Shown in pieces: positions 46,394 through 48,065 of a stretch of DNA of 48,065 nucleotides. The notes beneath the pieces were generated by a model. The model did no database searches. It was not told the origin of the DNA and worked only from the letters and a program-made list of their open reading frames with translations. Origin of the DNA: an uncultured Collinsella sp. (GTDB lineage: Bacteria > Actinomycetota > Coriobacteriia > Coriobacteriales > Coriobacteriaceae); contig URRN01000003.1 in the NCBI GenBank assembly GCA_900550185.1, forward strand, positions 1 to 48,065. The letters run 5' to 3'. Position 1 is the first letter of the stretch, and every line of letters starts with the position of its first letter. The position numbers were made by a program, and so were the translations under genes.

Positions 46394-46546
46394 CCGCTGG
46401 TAAAGAGGTCTTTTAATGTAATACCAGTTGATATTTATCTGTTAACGGTTTTGTATCAAAGCGGTTATATCCTGTGGAATTATGTATATGTTTAAACAAC
46501 TTTACTTTGGCTGGAAAGCCGCTCGGGGGATAACCTCCTCCACCGT

Positions 46547-46574
46547 GGTGCAAAGTAACCTGTCCCCTTGCACC
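46547..46574. repeat. Palindrome of the CTGTCCC family
   Basis: GGTGCAA (46547-46553) pairs with TTGCACC (46568-46574) around AACCTGTCCCC. It abuts the typA terminator. Confidence 0.75.
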
Positions 46575-46609
46575 AAAAAGGGCGCCGACCATTGCGGTCG
46601 ACGCCCTTT
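46575..46609 (-). terminator. Terminator of typA
   Basis: On the minus strand a long GC-rich stem (AAGGGCG with CGCCCTT and CGACC with GGTCG) ends in TTTTT, 28 bases past the typA stop. Confidence 0.88.
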
Positions 46610-46636
46610 CTTGTTAGACGCTATAAAGCCCGGCAC

Positions 46637-48065
46637 TTATTTGTTGACCTGGCCGGCGCGAACGGCAGCCTTCTTGCGGTCGGTAGCATTGAGCAGACGC
46701 TTGCGCAGGCGGATGTTCTTGGGAGTAATCTCGACCAGCTCGTCGTCGGCGATGTACTCCAGCGCTTCCTCCAGCGAGAAGGTGCGGGGCGGCACCAGCT
46801 GGACGGAGATATCGGAGGTCGAGGAACGCTGGTTGCCCAGGTTCTTGGTACGCGCGATGTTGACGACCATGTCGCCAGCCTTGCTGCGCTCGCCCACGAT
46901 CATGCCCTCATAGCACTCGGTGCCCGGCTCAACAAACAGCTGGCCGCGCTCCTGCAGCGTACCCAGGGCATAGGCAACGGCCTTCTCAGTGGTCATGGAG
47001 ATCATGGCGCCGTTCTGACGGTTACCGATCTCGCCGGCGTAAGGACCATACTCCAGGAAGGTGTGGTAGAACACGCCCTCGCCGTGGGTGACGTTCATGA
47101 TGCGGTTCTTGAGACCCATGATGCCGCGCGTCGGGATCTTGAACTCAAGGTGCGTCACGATGCCCGAGGTGTCCATGCTCGTCATGATGCCGCCGGAGGT
47201 ACCGAAGACCTCAACGACCTTGCCTGAGTACTCGTCCGGGCACTCAACGACGGCCTGCTCGACAGGCTCCATCTTGTTGCCGTTCTCGTCCTTCTTAAAC
47301 AGAACGCGGGGACGGCCGACCTGGAACTCAAAGCCCTCGCGGCGCATGGACTCCATCAGGACGGACAGGTGCAGGATGCCGCGACCCGAGACCTCGACGC
47401 CGCTCTTGTCCTCGAGCTCCTCGATCTTCATGGTCACGTTGTTCTCGGCCTCGTTGAACAGGCGCTCCTTGAGCTGACGGGCGCCCACGATGTCGCCATC
47501 GCGGCCGACGAGCGGAGAGGTCGAAGCCTCAAAGACGATAGACAGGGTCGGCGGGTCGATCTCGATGGGCTCGAGCTCGACGGGGTTCTCGGGGTCGGTG
47601 TAAACATCGCCGATATCGGTGCGGTCAATACCCACGACAGCAGCGATATCGCCAGCGCCGACTTCCTGGCACTCGGTACGGCCCAGGTAGTCGAAGGTAA
47701 AGAGCTGCTTGACGGTAGCGGTGGCACTGGAGCCATCGTTCTTGACAACCAGGATCTGGTCGCCCTGGTGGATGGTGCCGGAGTACACGCGACCGATGCC
47801 GATACGACCAACGAAGTTGGAGTGGTCGATGGTCACGCATTGCATGGCCAGCGGGGCGTTCTCGTCAACCTCGGGCGCGGGCATATCGTCGATGATCATG
47901 TCGAGCAGCGGGTACATGTCCATATTGCCGTCGTTAGGGTCAAGGCGGGCAAAGCCATTCATGGCGCTGGCGTAGACCACGTGCTCCATGGCGAACTCAA
48001 GCTGGTCGTCGGTGGCGCCCAGGTCGGCCATGAGGTCCAGGCAGTCGTTGTAGGCCTTCTCGGGG
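46637..48065 (-). CDS. typA: Translational GTPase TypA/BipA, C-terminal part (cut by window edge)
   Basis: The frame is open to the end of the window, so the start and the G domain lie outside; about 475 residues are visible of roughly 610. Domain II shows AMQCVTIDHSNFVGRIGIGRVYSG, the III/V region has GRGILHLSVLMESMRREGFEFQVGRPRVLFK and the TypA-specific C-terminal domain reads EGVFYHTFLEYGPYAGEIGNRQNGAMISM. TypA is a ribosome-associated GTPase in stress adaptation. The C-terminus is intact. Confidence 0.97.
   Translation of the reverse strand, partial: PEKAYNDCLDLMADLGATDDQLEFAMEHVVYASAMNGFARLDPNDGNMDMYPLLDMIIDDMPAPEVDENAPLAMQCVTIDHSNFVGRIGIGRVYSGTIHQGDQILVVKNDGSSATATVKQLFTFDYLGRTECQEVGAGDIAAVVGIDRTDIGDVYTDPENPVELEPIEIDPPTLSIVFEASTSPLVGRDGDIVGARQLKERLFNEAENNVTMKIEELEDKSGVEVSGRGILHLSVLMESMRREGFEFQVGRPRVLFKKDENGNKMEPVEQAVVECPDEYSGKVVEVFGTSGGIMTSMDTSGIVTHLEFKIPTRGIMGLKNRIMNVTHGEGVFYHTFLEYGPYAGEIGNRQNGAMISMTTEKAVAYALGTLQERGQLFVEPGTECYEGMIVGERSKAGDMVVNIARTKNLGNQRSSTSDISVQLVPPRTFSLEEALEYIADDELVEITPKNIRLRKRLLNATDRKKAAVRAGQVNK

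Overview
The window looks like chromosomal DNA of a human-gut Coriobacteriia, most likely Collinsella or a close relative. The reasons are the high-GC gene-dense sequence, a membrane-bound LuxR-type regulator of the kind amplified in this class, the Coriobacteriia-style nuclease-like protein, and the many short palindromes between operons. The genus is an inference from gene content and style; no rRNA is present to settle it. Most genes run on the minus strand, with tight spacing and good Shine-Dalgarno sites. Several genes start at TTG or GTG.

Layout. 60-5338: a 12-TM/LuxR regulator, a cytidylate-kinase-like protein, and a four-gene polar amino acid ABC importer (ATPase, Tat-type lipoprotein receptor, two permeases). 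5614-8842: a YqeY-like protein, a membrane-anchored parvulin foldase, a lone PTS IIA protein and a RelB/PIN toxin-antitoxin pair. 8985-12603: purF-purM-purN. 12889-16191: a multi-TM protein of the CmpB-like family, a divergent MoaE-like protein, a class B sortase and purE. 16528-17195: a Phd/RelE toxin-antitoxin pair. 17527-21582: a sugar module made of an HSL-family esterase, a GntR/UTRA regulator and mannose-family PTS IIB-IIC-IID, with a 38-bp perfect palindrome upstream. 21850-26605: carA-carB. 26816-31673: an unknown membrane protein with an ABC exporter, then a NUDIX hydrolase and purD. 31792-36477: purA, dnaB and the rpsF-ssb-rpsR-rplI operon. 36973-37202: two tRNA-Ser genes. 37270-38540: a PD-(D/E)XK-like gene bracketed by inverted copies of an ~82-bp hairpin element. 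38672-40613: a TRIC/UPF0126 protein and a secreted bactofilin-like membrane protein. 40835-46214: a two-gene pilus/adhesin operon. 46637-end: typA/bipA, cut by the window edge.

How it works together. Much of the core content is nucleotide synthesis (purF, M, N, E, D, A, carAB) and replication/translation. The accessory content is nutrient uptake (amino acid ABC, mannose-family PTS) and surface display (pilins here, sortase B about 25 kb away). The most unusual content is between the genes: at least four families of long inverted repeats. One is a dispersed family with a GGGACAG-type core at six loci. One has two copies sharing a conserved loop (16287-16374 and 21753-21833). One is the inverted pair flanking the nuclease-like gene. 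The fourth is a single long palindrome at 2212-2299. No CRISPR array, prophage, transposase gene or rRNA was seen.
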